Source of the DNA: Alteribacillus iranensis
Lineage (GTDB): Bacteria; Bacillota; Bacilli; Bacillales; Marinococcaceae
DNA: 64,000 bases
NCBI RefSeq assembly: GCF_900113025.1
Contig: NZ_FONT01000002.1
Span: 211,460 to 275,459 of the forward strand
Reading direction: 5' to 3'
Part shown: one piece after another, positions 44,648 to 53,501 of the stretch
Position numbering within the stretch: the first letter of the stretch is position 1
How the letters are laid out: each line of letters begins with the position of its first letter
The notes under the pieces: generated by a model
Databases searched by the model: none
What the model was told of the DNA's origin: nothing
Seen by the model: the letters and a program-made list of their open reading frames with translations, nothing else
Translations under genes and position numbers: made by a program

Positions 44648-46093
44648 TTACTCGGACAAAGAGAGAGAAACATATTTCATCTCCAAAAACTCTTTAAGTC
44701 CTTCATGACTGCCTTCTTTCCCCATTCCCGATTCTTTTATACCTCCAAATGGTGCTTCTGCGGTACCAGGAAACACATCATTGATGCCAACAATTCCGTA
44801 CTCTAGCTTTTCCATCGTAGAGATAGCCCTTTCTATGTTTGTTGTGAATAAAAAAGCCGCAAGTCCGTAATTAGTATTATTCGCCTCCTTCACCACCTCT
44901 TTGTCATCAGTGAATGAGACTATTGGAACAACAGGGCCAAATGTTTCTTCGGACATGATGGACATCGAATGAGACACGTTTGCTAAAATAGTGGGCTTGT
45001 AAAAATATCCTCCTGGTCCTTCCCATGTTTCACCGCCAGTTCTCAAGTCTGCCCCTTTTTCAATCGCATCTCCTACTTGGGTCTTAACTTTTCTAAGTGC
45101 CTCCTCATTGATTAAAGGACCAATCTCAGTCCCTTCCTCTGTACCGTTACCAATTTTCATCTGCTTTACTTTGTTTTCAAGTTTTTCTAAAAACAATTCT
45201 TCAATATTGGAATGGACAAAGATCCTATTGGTACAAATGCAAGTCTGCCCAGCATTACGATATTTGCTTGCAATGGCTTGATCAACAGCAAGATCAATAT
45301 TTGCGTCCTCAAAAACAATGAGAGGGGCATGCCCGCCTAGTTCAAGAGAAAGTTTTTTCACCGTATTGGCACTTTCTTTCATTAAATGCTTACCTACTTT
45401 TGTGGATCCAGTAAAAGTGACATGACGAACAATGTTATTATCCATCATTTCCTTCCCGATTGACTGGGGATCACCAGTCACTATATTCAAAACTCCTTCT
45501 GGAAGTCCCACTTCATTAAAGATTTTGACAATTTCAATGGCACTCAGAGGTGTTTGTTCTGCCGGCTTTAATACAACTGTACATCCAGCTGCTAAAGCGG
45601 GTGCTACTTTCCGTGTCACCATGGCTGAAGGGAAATTCCAAGGTGTTATTGCTCCTACAACTCCAACAGGTTGCGGGACTACCATCAGACGTTTATTCTT
45701 CTTCGAAGCCGGGATTACTTCTCCATAAGAACGATTCGCCTCTTCAGCAAACCATAGAAGAAAGCTTGCAGCAAAATCAATTTCTCCACGTGACTCGCTT
45801 AGTGGCTTTCCTTGTTCTTGTGTTAAGATTGATGCTAATTCTTCTTTTCTATCCAGCATAAGTTGATAAGCCTTATACAAATAAGAGGATCTTTCTCTTG
45901 CTGTGTATTGTGACCATGTTGTAAAAGCTTTATCAGCTGCTTCAATAGCCAATTTCATATCCCTGCCAGAGCCGTATGGTACTTCAGCAATTTTTTCGTT
46001 TGTTGCTGGATTTACAATGTCAAACGTTTTATTATTCTCTGTGCTCGTCCATTTTCCATTTATATAAATTCCTTTAGCTGTCTCCGTAATCAT
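44648..46093 (-). CDS. Aldehyde dehydrogenase (GabD-like)
   Basis: A 481-residue NAD(P)-dependent aldehyde dehydrogenase. Active-site Glu251 in LSLELGGHAP and nucleophile Cys285 in NAGQTCICTNR; GAITPWNFPSAM and FTGSTKVGKHLM complete the family pattern. Overall closest in style to succinate-semialdehyde/lactaldehyde/glycolaldehyde dehydrogenases. In the operon it is best placed to oxidise the aldehyde released by the class II aldolase. It is separated by 15 bases from the nucleoside phosphorylase gene. Confidence 0.92.
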   Translation of the reverse strand: MITETAKGIYINGKWTSTENNKTFDIVNPATNEKIAEVPYGSGRDMKLAIEAADKAFTTWSQYTARERSSYLYKAYQLMLDRKEELASILTQEQGKPLSESRGEIDFAASFLLWFAEEANRSYGEVIPASKKNKRLMVVPQPVGVVGAITPWNFPSAMVTRKVAPALAAGCTVVLKPAEQTPLSAIEIVKIFNEVGLPEGVLNIVTGDPQSIGKEMMDNNIVRHVTFTGSTKVGKHLMKESANTVKKLSLELGGHAPLIVFEDANIDLAVDQAIASKYRNAGQTCICTNRIFVHSNIEELFLEKLENKVKQMKIGNGTEEGTEIGPLINEEALRKVKTQVGDAIEKGADLRTGGETWEGPGGYFYKPTILANVSHSMSIMSEETFGPVVPIVSFTDDKEVVKEANNTNYGLAAFLFTTNIERAISTMEKLEYGIVGINDVFPGTAEAPFGGIKESGMGKEGSHEGLKEFLEMKYVSLSLSE

Positions 46094-46108
46094 CCAATGT
46101 CTCTCCTT

Positions 46109-46957
46109 TTATTTGCTAGTTACTTCACTTCCTAAAGATGGGAACCAATACTTTTTCTGATTTCGTTTCTTTCGTTCTTCCCATTCATCAAGAATTTGTA
46201 CCGCTAAGTTTGACACTTGAATACTTTTTTCAACTCCGCCATAAACGAATTCGTCTCTTATTCGGTTTGCAACCACTGTACATACAGAGCCAGCACGTAA
46301 ACCATATATACCAGCGAGAGTGAAAATAGTGGAGGCTTCCATTTCAAAATTTAAAACCCCGGCTTTATTTAAATCATTAACTTTATCTTTGAAGAATGAC
46401 TGTTCATAACCGTTAAGACCTGGACGTCCCTGACCACAGTACCAAGAAGCTGTAGAACAAGAAACACCTACATGATAGTTGTAACCAAGTTGTTCGGCTG
46501 CTTCCACTAAGGCTGTGGTTACTTCATAATGTGCGCTAGCCGGATATCTATCATCAATATAGAACTGACTTGTTCCGTCATGACGAACTGCACCGGAAGA
46601 AATAATGATATCCCCTGGTGATATATGCTCTTGGATTGCTGCCGTTGTACCAACCCTTATAAAGGTGTCTGCTCCCAATGTTGCTAACTCCTCAAACGCA
46701 CTGGCCGTTGAACCCCCACCAGCTCCAGTTGAGCAAGCAGATATATCTGTATTTCCAACCTTTCCGCTAAAAGTCCTGTGCTCCCGGTAATTAGCTATTT
46801 TCCTGGACTGATCCCATTCTTCAGCAATCATATCGACACGGTCGGGGTCTCCAGGAAGTAAAGTATATTTATTGATATCTCCCTCTTTACACCTAATATG
46901 GTACTGTAGTCCTTCTTCCATTACTGGTTTTGTCGCTTCAGATTTCCAATTGTTCAT
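46109..46957 (-). CDS. Nucleoside phosphorylase (NP-I / uridine phosphorylase-like)
   Basis: A 282-residue NP-I family protein. It has LLPGDPDRVDMIAEEWD (phosphate loop), the GAGGGSTASAFEELATLGADTFIRVGTTA core and NFEMEASTIFTLAG, where Glu-Met-Glu binds the ribose hydroxyls. Phosphorolysis releases a base and (deoxy)ribose-1-phosphate. That product is exactly what the MtnA-like isomerase at the end of the operon would need. Base and sugar specificity cannot be read with certainty; the family includes Udp, DeoD and MTA phosphorylase-like enzymes. Confidence 0.88.
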   Translation of the reverse strand: MNNWKSEATKPVMEEGLQYHIRCKEGDINKYTLLPGDPDRVDMIAEEWDQSRKIANYREHRTFSGKVGNTDISACSTGAGGGSTASAFEELATLGADTFIRVGTTAAIQEHISPGDIIISSGAVRHDGTSQFYIDDRYPASAHYEVTTALVEAAEQLGYNYHVGVSCSTASWYCGQGRPGLNGYEQSFFKDKVNDLNKAGVLNFEMEASTIFTLAGIYGLRAGSVCTVVANRIRDEFVYGGVEKSIQVSNLAVQILDEWEERKKRNQKKYWFPSLGSEVTSK

Positions 46958-47738
46958 TCATCTTCACCTCATTATTTTTAATTGATAGTTCACCTTGTTC
47001 AGTAAAACTAATTAATGGAGAAATTGTCGAAATGTTTTTCCTAGTCCCTAATTCAATATCCTCCTGGCAGTTTATCTTTCTCATGGTTTCACCGCTATCT
47101 GATTCTTCAAAGGCTTCAATAGCTGTAGAATGGTTTCCCGCTATCTTTCTACAAATTTTCGCGGAATCTTTAAAAGTCACTTTTCTGTTTTTGTTTATAG
47201 TGATTTGCTTTCCATATTCCACTAGTACTCCGGCTGTATAGACATCATCTAGAGCTGTAATATTTCCTTTTTCTCGACCAGCACAAACAATAGTCACTCC
47301 GTAGCCATTCTCCTCAGCAATCGCCACAGCTTTTTCCATTACTGTCTTTGCATTCCGCAGAGAACCCACTAAAATATTCTCAATACCTTTATTCCATAAT
47401 GTGATTGCTGCGTGTGTCCCATTCGTTGTACGTAATATAACATTCTTATCTCTTACATCCACTCGCTCTAAGGAATGAAGGGACGGGCCAAAATGCGCGG
47501 ATTCAGCAATGTTTCCACTTTTATCTTCCGCACAATATAGTGTTTCTACGTTTGATACATGATTATTGATCTCTGGATAAATTTCGTCTGTTAATATAAT
47601 CTCATTACAGCCCTTATCCAGCATCGTGATCATCGCGGTAGTGGCCCTTAAAGCGTCAACAAGTACGCAGACTTGTGAAATATTATTATTCTTTATATCG
47701 TTTGGTGTAAAAGCAACCTCAAAGGTGATTGAATCCAT
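46938..47738 (-). CDS. ComB-like 2-phosphosulfolactate phosphatase family protein
   Basis: A 266-residue member of the ComB family (PF04029). VLVDALRATTAMITMLDKG, ILRTTNGTHAA and GVTIVCAGREKGNITALDDVYTAGVL are the conserved blocks. Known ComB proteins remove phosphate from 2-phospho-3-sulfolactate in coenzyme M synthesis. Many bacterial homologues have no assigned role. Here it overlaps the nucleoside phosphorylase gene by 20 bases and follows an ECF transporter. It might dephosphorylate a phosphorylated side chain of the imported compound. This is inference only. Confidence 0.8.
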   Translation of the reverse strand: MDSITFEVAFTPNDIKNNNISQVCVLVDALRATTAMITMLDKGCNEIILTDEIYPEINNHVSNVETLYCAEDKSGNIAESAHFGPSLHSLERVDVRDKNVILRTTNGTHAAITLWNKGIENILVGSLRNAKTVMEKAVAIAEENGYGVTIVCAGREKGNITALDDVYTAGVLVEYGKQITINKNRKVTFKDSAKICRKIAGNHSTAIEAFEESDSGETMRKINCQEDIELGTRKNISTISPLISFTEQGELSIKNNEVKMNEQLEI

Positions 47739-47753
47739 ATTTGATATCCTCCT

Positions 47754-48524
47754 TTATAGTAGTCTATTAAAAATTAAATAAATGGTAGGGCCACACCATG
47801 CAATGCCAAATAAAATACCTTTTGCTGAAAATGATATCTTACGGATATAGGTTCTATCAGGAAATGCTCCGTATCCCTTCGCCTCCATGGTGTTAGCAGT
47901 AACTCTTACTCTACGGACGGCTCCCATTAGTAGTGGCATTGTAAAACGCTTTAAATTCTCCATTTTATTTCTTAGTCCTTTTTGCTTACCAACCCCTCTT
48001 ATTTTTTGCGCAGATTCAATTACCTTTGCTTCCTGTTCAAGTGTAGGTACAAACCTTAAAGCAATAAATAATGAATACGCATATTTGTACGGAATTTTCA
48101 GTTTTTGGGTCAATGAAATAACGACGTCTCTAGGATCACTGGTGGCGACGAAAATTAATGATGTGGTGAAGATAGTCACCAGCCTTCCTGTTATTGCTAA
48201 AGCAAAGTCCAATGACTCTTGATAAATATTTAAAAATCCGACATTGAATAATAATGTTTCTCCAGGCACTAAAATGACTTGTAAAACAAAGAACCCTACT
48301 CCAAATAACAGCATTATCCATATTCCTCGTATTAGGAACAAAAAGCTGAGCCTTGCAAAAATGATAGCAGTGAGAAAAACTGCCAAGAATATCATTAATT
48401 GAGGAATAGCAGATTCATACAGAAAAACTAAGATAGAAACACAGGCCATCCAAACCAGTTTCGTCACCGGATCAACAGAATGTAGAAATGATTTATTTTC
48501 TTGGTATTGAAAAGCTATACTCAT
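47754..48524 (-). CDS. ECF transporter transmembrane T component (YkoC-like)
   Basis: A 256-residue EcfT/CbiQ family protein with about 5-6 helices and the coupling motifs ESAQKIRGVG and RVTANTMEAKGYGA, the two Ala-Arg-Gly-type helices that touch the ATPases. It links the substrate-binding S component to the ATPase. Its start overlaps the stop of the ATPase gene by 4 bases. Order S, A, T matches ykoE-ykoD-ykoC of B. subtilis. Confidence 0.9.
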   Translation of the reverse strand: MSIAFQYQENKSFLHSVDPVTKLVWMACVSILVFLYESAIPQLMIFLAVFLTAIIFARLSFLFLIRGIWIMLLFGVGFFVLQVILVPGETLLFNVGFLNIYQESLDFALAITGRLVTIFTTSLIFVATSDPRDVVISLTQKLKIPYKYAYSLFIALRFVPTLEQEAKVIESAQKIRGVGKQKGLRNKMENLKRFTMPLLMGAVRRVRVTANTMEAKGYGAFPDRTYIRKISFSAKGILFGIAWCGPTIYLIFNRLL

Positions 48525-50260
48525 AAGATTTGCTTCACCCTTTCCTCTGACTGCAGAAATTGATCTATAGTAATTACTGCTTTATCATAAGAAGGGAATA
48601 AAGATTTAGACAATTTAGAAATTGGAGGCTCGATTAAAGACGCTTTTTTCAATACATCCTCCTCCATAAACAAACTTTCTACAGAACCGTCATAAATTAG
48701 CTCTCCTTGATGCATTACTATCGCATCGTCTGCCCATTTACAAACTAATCTGATGTCATGCGTAATCATGATGATCGTTTTTCCTTGTTCTTGTAAGTCT
48801 TTACAGAGCTGGAGAAGATGAGTAGCACTTTTATAATCTTGGCCCGTTGTGGGCTCATCAAGTATAACAATATCTTGACCAAGTATTAAGGAAGCCATAA
48901 CGCTTAGGCGACGCTTTTCACCCCCGCTTAAAACAAAAGGGTTTCTATCTTTTTGGTCATATAACTGGATCTGCTTAAGAGCATCTATCCCTTTATCTAC
49001 GATTTCTTGTGGCAATTCTTCATCTCTATCTATATTTTCTTTGACACGCAAACCGTATATCACTTCTTCGAAAACAGTGTCAGCTACAAATTGATGTTCT
49101 GGATTTTGGAAGACATAAGCGATCTCATCGGACATTGCTAATAAGTCTCGTTTGGCTATATCTTTATTGTTTACTAACACCTTTCCCTTCGGAGGTGGAA
49201 TGATGCCCATCAAGTGTTTTACTAAAGTAGTCTTCCCTGATCCATTCGTTCCCAGAATAGTGACGAAACTTCCTTTTTCTACCTCAAAATTTACATTTTT
49301 AAGAGCAACAGTGCCATTGGGGTACTTATAGTGAAGTCCTTTTACTGAAATCGCTGATGTATCACCTGATTTTTTTTGTTTTTTCATAGTTGATGGAATG
49401 AATTTATTAAGCGACCATTTTCCACTTAGTTCTTCAGCGGCTTCTTCTACAGAAATAGGGAATTTATTAAAATGAAGGCCTTTTTGTTTTAATTCCAGGG
49501 CTAGCTCAGATACTTCGGGAACCCAAACCCCCATTTCTGATAGTACATCCATTGAATTCTCTAACACCTCTTGAGGGGTGCCTTGCTCTACAATCCTACC
49601 GTCGTCCATAACGAGAACCCTATCTACCAAATGCATAATGTCATCAATTTTACTTTCTACCATTATAACGGTGTGCCCATACTCCTTATGGAGAACCTGC
49701 ATAAGCATGAATATATCTTTGGTAGCCTGAGGATCCAAATTGGCAGTAGCATTGTCGAGTATAAGAGTGCTTGGCTGCATGGACAAAACAGAGGCGATAC
49801 CAACTTTTTGTTTCTGTCCTCCAGAAAGCTCATGAACCTTGCGATTTTCAAATCCTTCCATACCTACTAGCTTCAAACAATGGCTAATTCTTTGTCTAAT
49901 CTCGTCGGGGTCCACCCTTAAATTTTCAGGAGCAAATGCAACCTCGTCTTCCACATAAATATTGCATAATTGAGCGTCTGGATCTTGGAAGACTAGGCCA
50001 ATTTTCGTCGATAAATCTTTCAAATCTAAGTGTAAAACGTCCTTATTATTAACTTGTATATCTCCAGCCATCTCCCCTTCCATCACGTTTGGGACAATTC
50101 CATTAAATGTTTGACAGAGTGTAGTTTTACCACAACCGCTTGGCCCTACAATTAGTACAAACTCACCTTCGTAAATTTCCAGAGAGAGGTTCTTCAGCAC
50201 AGAGCTATCCTCGTCTTCATAGGTGAAAGTTACATCTTTCAACTGAATGATTGGATTCAT
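48521..50260 (-). CDS. ECF transporter ATPase, two fused domains (YkoD-like)
   Basis: A 579-residue protein with two ABC ATPase domains. First: GPSGCGKTT and LSGGQKQK; Walker B ends LILDNATANLD, where Asn replaces the usual catalytic Glu (normally DEAT). Second: GTNGSGKTT, LSGGEKRR and VILDEPTTGQD. The first site therefore may be degenerate and the second competent. Such asymmetric pairs are known in ABC proteins. It energises the ECF importer with the S and T components on either side. Confidence 0.9.
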   Translation of the reverse strand: MNPIIQLKDVTFTYEDEDSSVLKNLSLEIYEGEFVLIVGPSGCGKTTLCQTFNGIVPNVMEGEMAGDIQVNNKDVLHLDLKDLSTKIGLVFQDPDAQLCNIYVEDEVAFAPENLRVDPDEIRQRISHCLKLVGMEGFENRKVHELSGGQKQKVGIASVLSMQPSTLILDNATANLDPQATKDIFMLMQVLHKEYGHTVIMVESKIDDIMHLVDRVLVMDDGRIVEQGTPQEVLENSMDVLSEMGVWVPEVSELALELKQKGLHFNKFPISVEEAAEELSGKWSLNKFIPSTMKKQKKSGDTSAISVKGLHYKYPNGTVALKNVNFEVEKGSFVTILGTNGSGKTTLVKHLMGIIPPPKGKVLVNNKDIAKRDLLAMSDEIAYVFQNPEHQFVADTVFEEVIYGLRVKENIDRDEELPQEIVDKGIDALKQIQLYDQKDRNPFVLSGGEKRRLSVMASLILGQDIVILDEPTTGQDYKSATHLLQLCKDLQEQGKTIIMITHDIRLVCKWADDAIVMHQGELIYDGSVESLFMEEDVLKKASLIEPPISKLSKSLFPSYDKAVITIDQFLQSEERVKQIL

Positions 50261-50886
50261 GCCTTTCCTCCTCTTGTTCCTTGTTTGTGAATACTAAAAC
50301 CTTTCAAAATACCAGCTTTGGCTAAAATATCCCCTATTATTTTGCTTAGCCAACCGGTCAGTACTACTCCACTGATACAGCGAACTACAAATGCTGATAG
50401 TAAAATAGCGATCCCCCATTTGTAGTATCCAAACCAAAATGCTGAAATAATGAACCATGCTGGCACGGCCATCATACCTGCTACTGCAGTACTCAACCAA
50501 TCCCATCGTTTATATCGAAACAGCGCATAACCGAGTTCTACTCCGAGGCCATCCGTAATCCCTGCAACCATGGTAATCAAACCATTTGGATTACCAGTAA
50601 TAACTTGTACCACACCAGTTAACGTTAGTGTAAAAAATGCTACACCTGGTTTTCTAATGATATAAGCAGCGAGAACACCGGAAATGCTATAGAAACCAAT
50701 TGTTATTGACGTTAGTATAGGGCCACCTAAAGCTGTAAGTAACTGGTTTAGCATAGCCATGTAGAGTAAAGCAACCCCATTAACAATGGCTAAAATAGCG
50801 ATCAACACAATATCTGTCGTGGTTAATCCTTTCTTCTTCACTTTCCGGTTGTTAGAAACCGGTTTTACTGTTTCTACCTCACTCAT
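50257..50886 (-). CDS. ECF transporter S component (YkoE-like)
   Basis: A 209-residue membrane protein with about six helices, the size and look of YkoE-type S components (ALGGPILTSITIGFYSISGVLAAYI; NPNGLITMVAGITDGLGVE). B. subtilis YkoE is linked to hydroxymethylpyrimidine/thiamine uptake. No thiamine riboswitch or thiamine gene is seen here. The operon encodes nucleoside and sugar-phosphate enzymes, so I infer that this paralogue captures a nucleoside or nucleoside-like compound. It overlaps the ATPase gene by 4 bases. Confidence 0.82.
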   Translation of the reverse strand: MSEVETVKPVSNNRKVKKKGLTTTDIVLIAILAIVNGVALLYMAMLNQLLTALGGPILTSITIGFYSISGVLAAYIIRKPGVAFFTLTLTGVVQVITGNPNGLITMVAGITDGLGVELGYALFRYKRWDWLSTAVAGMMAVPAWFIISAFWFGYYKWGIAILLSAFVVRCISGVVLTGWLSKIIGDILAKAGILKGFSIHKQGTRGGKA

Positions 50887-50940
50887 ACTGTTACCTCCTT
50901 TAGCTCCAAGAAATGATGGGATATTCCATGAGAGTTACAA

Positions 50941-51663
50941 CTATCCTTTTCTTCTAATAACATTAAACTCAAACTTATCACTTAAGTAGTAACTATCAGA
51001 GTATAATACCGGGATGCCTTTATCTGAGTAATGTGTTTGTTGAAGAAGCAATAGAGCACTTTTCTCTTTTAATTCGAGCTTTTTCATCACTTTTTCATCG
51101 CTGATGACGGCCTTTATCGAACAGATCGAAAATGAAAATTCCATTTCAAATTTACCTAAAAACTCTGTCAACGATTCATAATATTTTTCACGGTATTCGT
51201 TTTCCATTTCATCGATGTAAGGTATATAGTCCTCAACATAGACAACGGGTTGAGTATCTGCAGTTCTCACTCGCTCAATATAGAAGACATTACTGTGCTC
51301 CTCTAAAGACAATTTTGACTTTACGTTCGAAGGCGCTTTCATAACTTTCGTATCGACATTTTGGGTCCCAGGAAAATAATCTTGAGATTTGATAATATTT
51401 GTCGAGCTTTCTAGAGTTGTTATGTTTGTTTTCAAACTGTCTTTTGAACCAATAACGAATGTCCCGACACCGTGTTTACAATATAACACCCCCTCTTGTT
51501 CAAGTGTTCTAATTGCTTCACGAATAGTATTTCTACTCACCCCCAACTGATTTGATAATTTTTGTTCGGATGGTATTTTCTCCATTGGGTTTAATTCTTT
51601 GTTGATCAAGTCAAGAATTTCATCTCGTGCCTGAAGATACAGGCTCCTGTTTGCTAATTTAAT
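50941..51663 (-). CDS. GntR family regulator, HutC/UTRA subfamily
   Basis: About 240 residues. Winged helix at about 20-75 (KLSNQLGVSRNTIREAIRTLEQEGVLY) and a UTRA effector domain at about 95-235 (VFYIERVRTADTQPVVYVEDYIP). The frame has no ATG or GTG in the right place. A TTG at 51609 would cut off the first helix. An ATT at 51663, 4 bases behind AGGTGAGG, gives MKLANRSLYLQARDEILDLI, a complete GntR N-terminus, so I take it. The gene is behind a promoter overlapping a GntR-type operator also found before the amidohydrolase, so it probably regulates itself and that gene. Confidence 0.85.
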   Translation of the reverse strand: MKLANRSLYLQARDEILDLINKELNPMEKIPSEQKLSNQLGVSRNTIREAIRTLEQEGVLYCKHGVGTFVIGSKDSLKTNITTLESSTNIIKSQDYFPGTQNVDTKVMKAPSNVKSKLSLEEHSNVFYIERVRTADTQPVVYVEDYIPYIDEMENEYREKYYESLTEFLGKFEMEFSFSICSIKAVISDEKVMKKLELKEKSALLLLQQTHYSDKGIPVLYSDSYYLSDKFEFNVIRRKG

Positions 51664-51689
51664 GGCACCTCACCTCTCTCTGACATTGA

Positions 51690-51709
51690 ACGTCAGTCGT
51701 CCTACAACT
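51690..51709. promoter_or_regulatory. GntR operator, copy 1
   Basis: ACGTCAGTCGTCCTACAACT, containing the inverted repeat AGTCGT-CCT-ACAACT (51695-51709). It lies downstream of the -10 box of the gntR promoter. An identical 20-base copy is at 53292-53311. Confidence 0.85.
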
Positions 51710-51722
51710 TGTTTCTAAAATT

Positions 51723-51751
51723 AGAATAACATGGGTACTTTTAAATAACAA
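51723..51751 (-). promoter_or_regulatory. Promoter of the gntR-ECF-nucleoside operon
   Basis: On the minus strand, -35 TTGTTA (51751-51746), 17-base spacer, -10 TATTCT (51728-51723). The operator begins 13 bases after the -10 box. Genes from gntR down to the MtnA-like gene at 39931 follow with short gaps or overlaps and no strong terminator. Confidence 0.7.
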
Positions 51752-51790
51752 CAGATTTTTAAAAATTATTAAAATATTTTATCTAATGCA

Positions 51791-53227
51791 TTAATTTGAG
51801 TAACTATAATACATAGATTTATAATATGGAAGCTGTTTTTCTGCAAAGGAAAGATTACTTGTACACTTTGCAAAAAGTTCTCCTCTCTGTTTTTTCACTT
51901 TCCAAATGATTTCTTCTTCATCGATTGATAGTATTTTTCTGTTTTTTACGGTCCACTCCCCACCAATCATGACTGAATCAACAGATTGACCATTTTCGTT
52001 AAATACCAATTGGGAAATAACATCATTCTCTGGTGTCCAAGTAGCATTAGTTGTATCGAGAAGAACAAGATCAGCCAATTGCCCCTGACGTACCTGACCC
52101 AAATGCTCTTGTTTGCCCATTGCACAAGCCCCATATTGAGTAGCCATTTTAAAAACATCTGAGGCATGCAACCATTTGCCGAAATCTAATTCCCCTATTC
52201 TGTCTAGCATAATTGTGCTCCTCATTATTTCGAACAAATTATGCTGAGTTCCACAATTAGATGCATCTGTTCCTAGAGCTACCGATATTCCTTTTCTAAG
52301 ATATTTTCCAATCGGTGCCCTGCCACTTCCTAGTATCATATTACTGTGAGGATTGTGTACAATTGTTACATTTGCCTCGTTTAATAATTCCAGCTCCCTC
52401 TCTTGAAGCCATACCGCGTGTGCCACCGTTAATTGAGAATTAACTAACCCATGCCTTCCTAAATAGTCCACGCTGCCTGATAATTTTTTTTCACTTATCT
52501 CTTGTTGTATTTTAGTCTCTAGCAAATGAGTGTGAATGTGTAAACCATATTCATTACTCAATTTCTCACACATAGCTAACATCTCCGTACTGCATCTTTG
52601 AGGAGCATTTGGAGCTGCCATAATGGTAATCTTTTGATTTTTATCCTGCCAATTTCGTAGTAATTCTTGGTAAAACAACTCTATTTCCCTATGAGAAGGT
52701 GCTCTACTTTGGTTCAACTGTTCTAATATATCTTGTGGCAATTCTACAGGTAAAAATTGATGATCAGGTATGTCGTGCATCATCGGTGCGAATGAGACAC
52801 GCATACCCGATGCTTCGTAGGCCTGTAAAGCAGCCTCGGAATAAGAAATATGAGGGAAATGATCAAGACAACTAGTTATCCCATTTTTCATCATTTCAAT
52901 CGCACCTAGTTGAACTGATAATTTTATGTCTTCCTCGGCTAATGCGTGACCATATGCCACAGTGTATAATGTCCACGGTTCCAGTGGAAAATAATTTTCA
53001 GTCCCCTTAAACAGGTTCGAGTAAGAATGATAATGAGCGTTGATTAACCCAGGGATCACTAACATGTTATCACCGCGTATGACCTCTCTTGCATTGTTAT
53101 ATGGATATTCTGCCTGCCACGTCCCTGGGATAATTTCTTCAATCCTACTATTTTCTACATAAATGCTCCCCTCCTCTATTTCCATCTCATCATTAACCAT
53201 TTTCACATTTTGAATGAAGATGGACAT
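51791..53227 (-). CDS. Amidohydrolase, nucleoside/guanine deaminase-like (TrzA/MtaD type)
   Basis: A 478-residue metal-dependent hydrolase. Metal site: LVIPGLINAHYHSYSNLFKG (HxH, near 65), the His in HIHTHLLET (near 233), HAVWLQ (near 271) and Asp in ALGTDASNCG (near 320). This is the SAH/MTA/5'-deoxyadenosine deaminase, 8-oxoguanine deaminase and TrzA group. In front of a nucleoside phosphorylase operon, deamination of an adenosine-type nucleoside is the simplest role. Its promoter carries the same GntR operator as the operon, so the two units should be co-induced. Confidence 0.85.
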   Translation of the reverse strand: MSIFIQNVKMVNDEMEIEEGSIYVENSRIEEIIPGTWQAEYPYNNAREVIRGDNMLVIPGLINAHYHSYSNLFKGTENYFPLEPWTLYTVAYGHALAEEDIKLSVQLGAIEMMKNGITSCLDHFPHISYSEAALQAYEASGMRVSFAPMMHDIPDHQFLPVELPQDILEQLNQSRAPSHREIELFYQELLRNWQDKNQKITIMAAPNAPQRCSTEMLAMCEKLSNEYGLHIHTHLLETKIQQEISEKKLSGSVDYLGRHGLVNSQLTVAHAVWLQERELELLNEANVTIVHNPHSNMILGSGRAPIGKYLRKGISVALGTDASNCGTQHNLFEIMRSTIMLDRIGELDFGKWLHASDVFKMATQYGACAMGKQEHLGQVRQGQLADLVLLDTTNATWTPENDVISQLVFNENGQSVDSVMIGGEWTVKNRKILSIDEEEIIWKVKKQRGELFAKCTSNLSFAEKQLPYYKSMYYSYSN

Positions 53228-53291
53228 CTACGCCCTCCTCTCCTTATATCCCTGACTTGTATTCTAGCTGTCATTTTAATATTTTTGTTAT

Positions 53292-53347
53292 ACGTCAGTC
53301 GTCCTACAACTAATTTTCAGATTAACATTTCAGATTATTTACGTCAA
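53292..53347 (-). promoter_or_regulatory. Amidohydrolase promoter with GntR operator, copy 2
   Basis: On the minus strand, -35 TTGACG (53347-53342), 17 bases, -10 TAATCT (53324-53319). Then 7 bases later the same 20-base operator as at 51690 (53311-53292). No other element is recognised between 53228 and 53501. Confidence 0.8.
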
Positions 53348-53501
53348 GAATATTCTAAATATTGTGCTGTTTGCTTACATTCTACATTTCTTTTGTAAGG
53401 TGGGCTTAACATAAGTTAGTAACTAATGAGCGGGTGAGAAAAATTTTGGATGTAACTTAACCGGCTGCAGTGATCAGTTCGCAAGTAGTACCTCGCCATT
53501 C

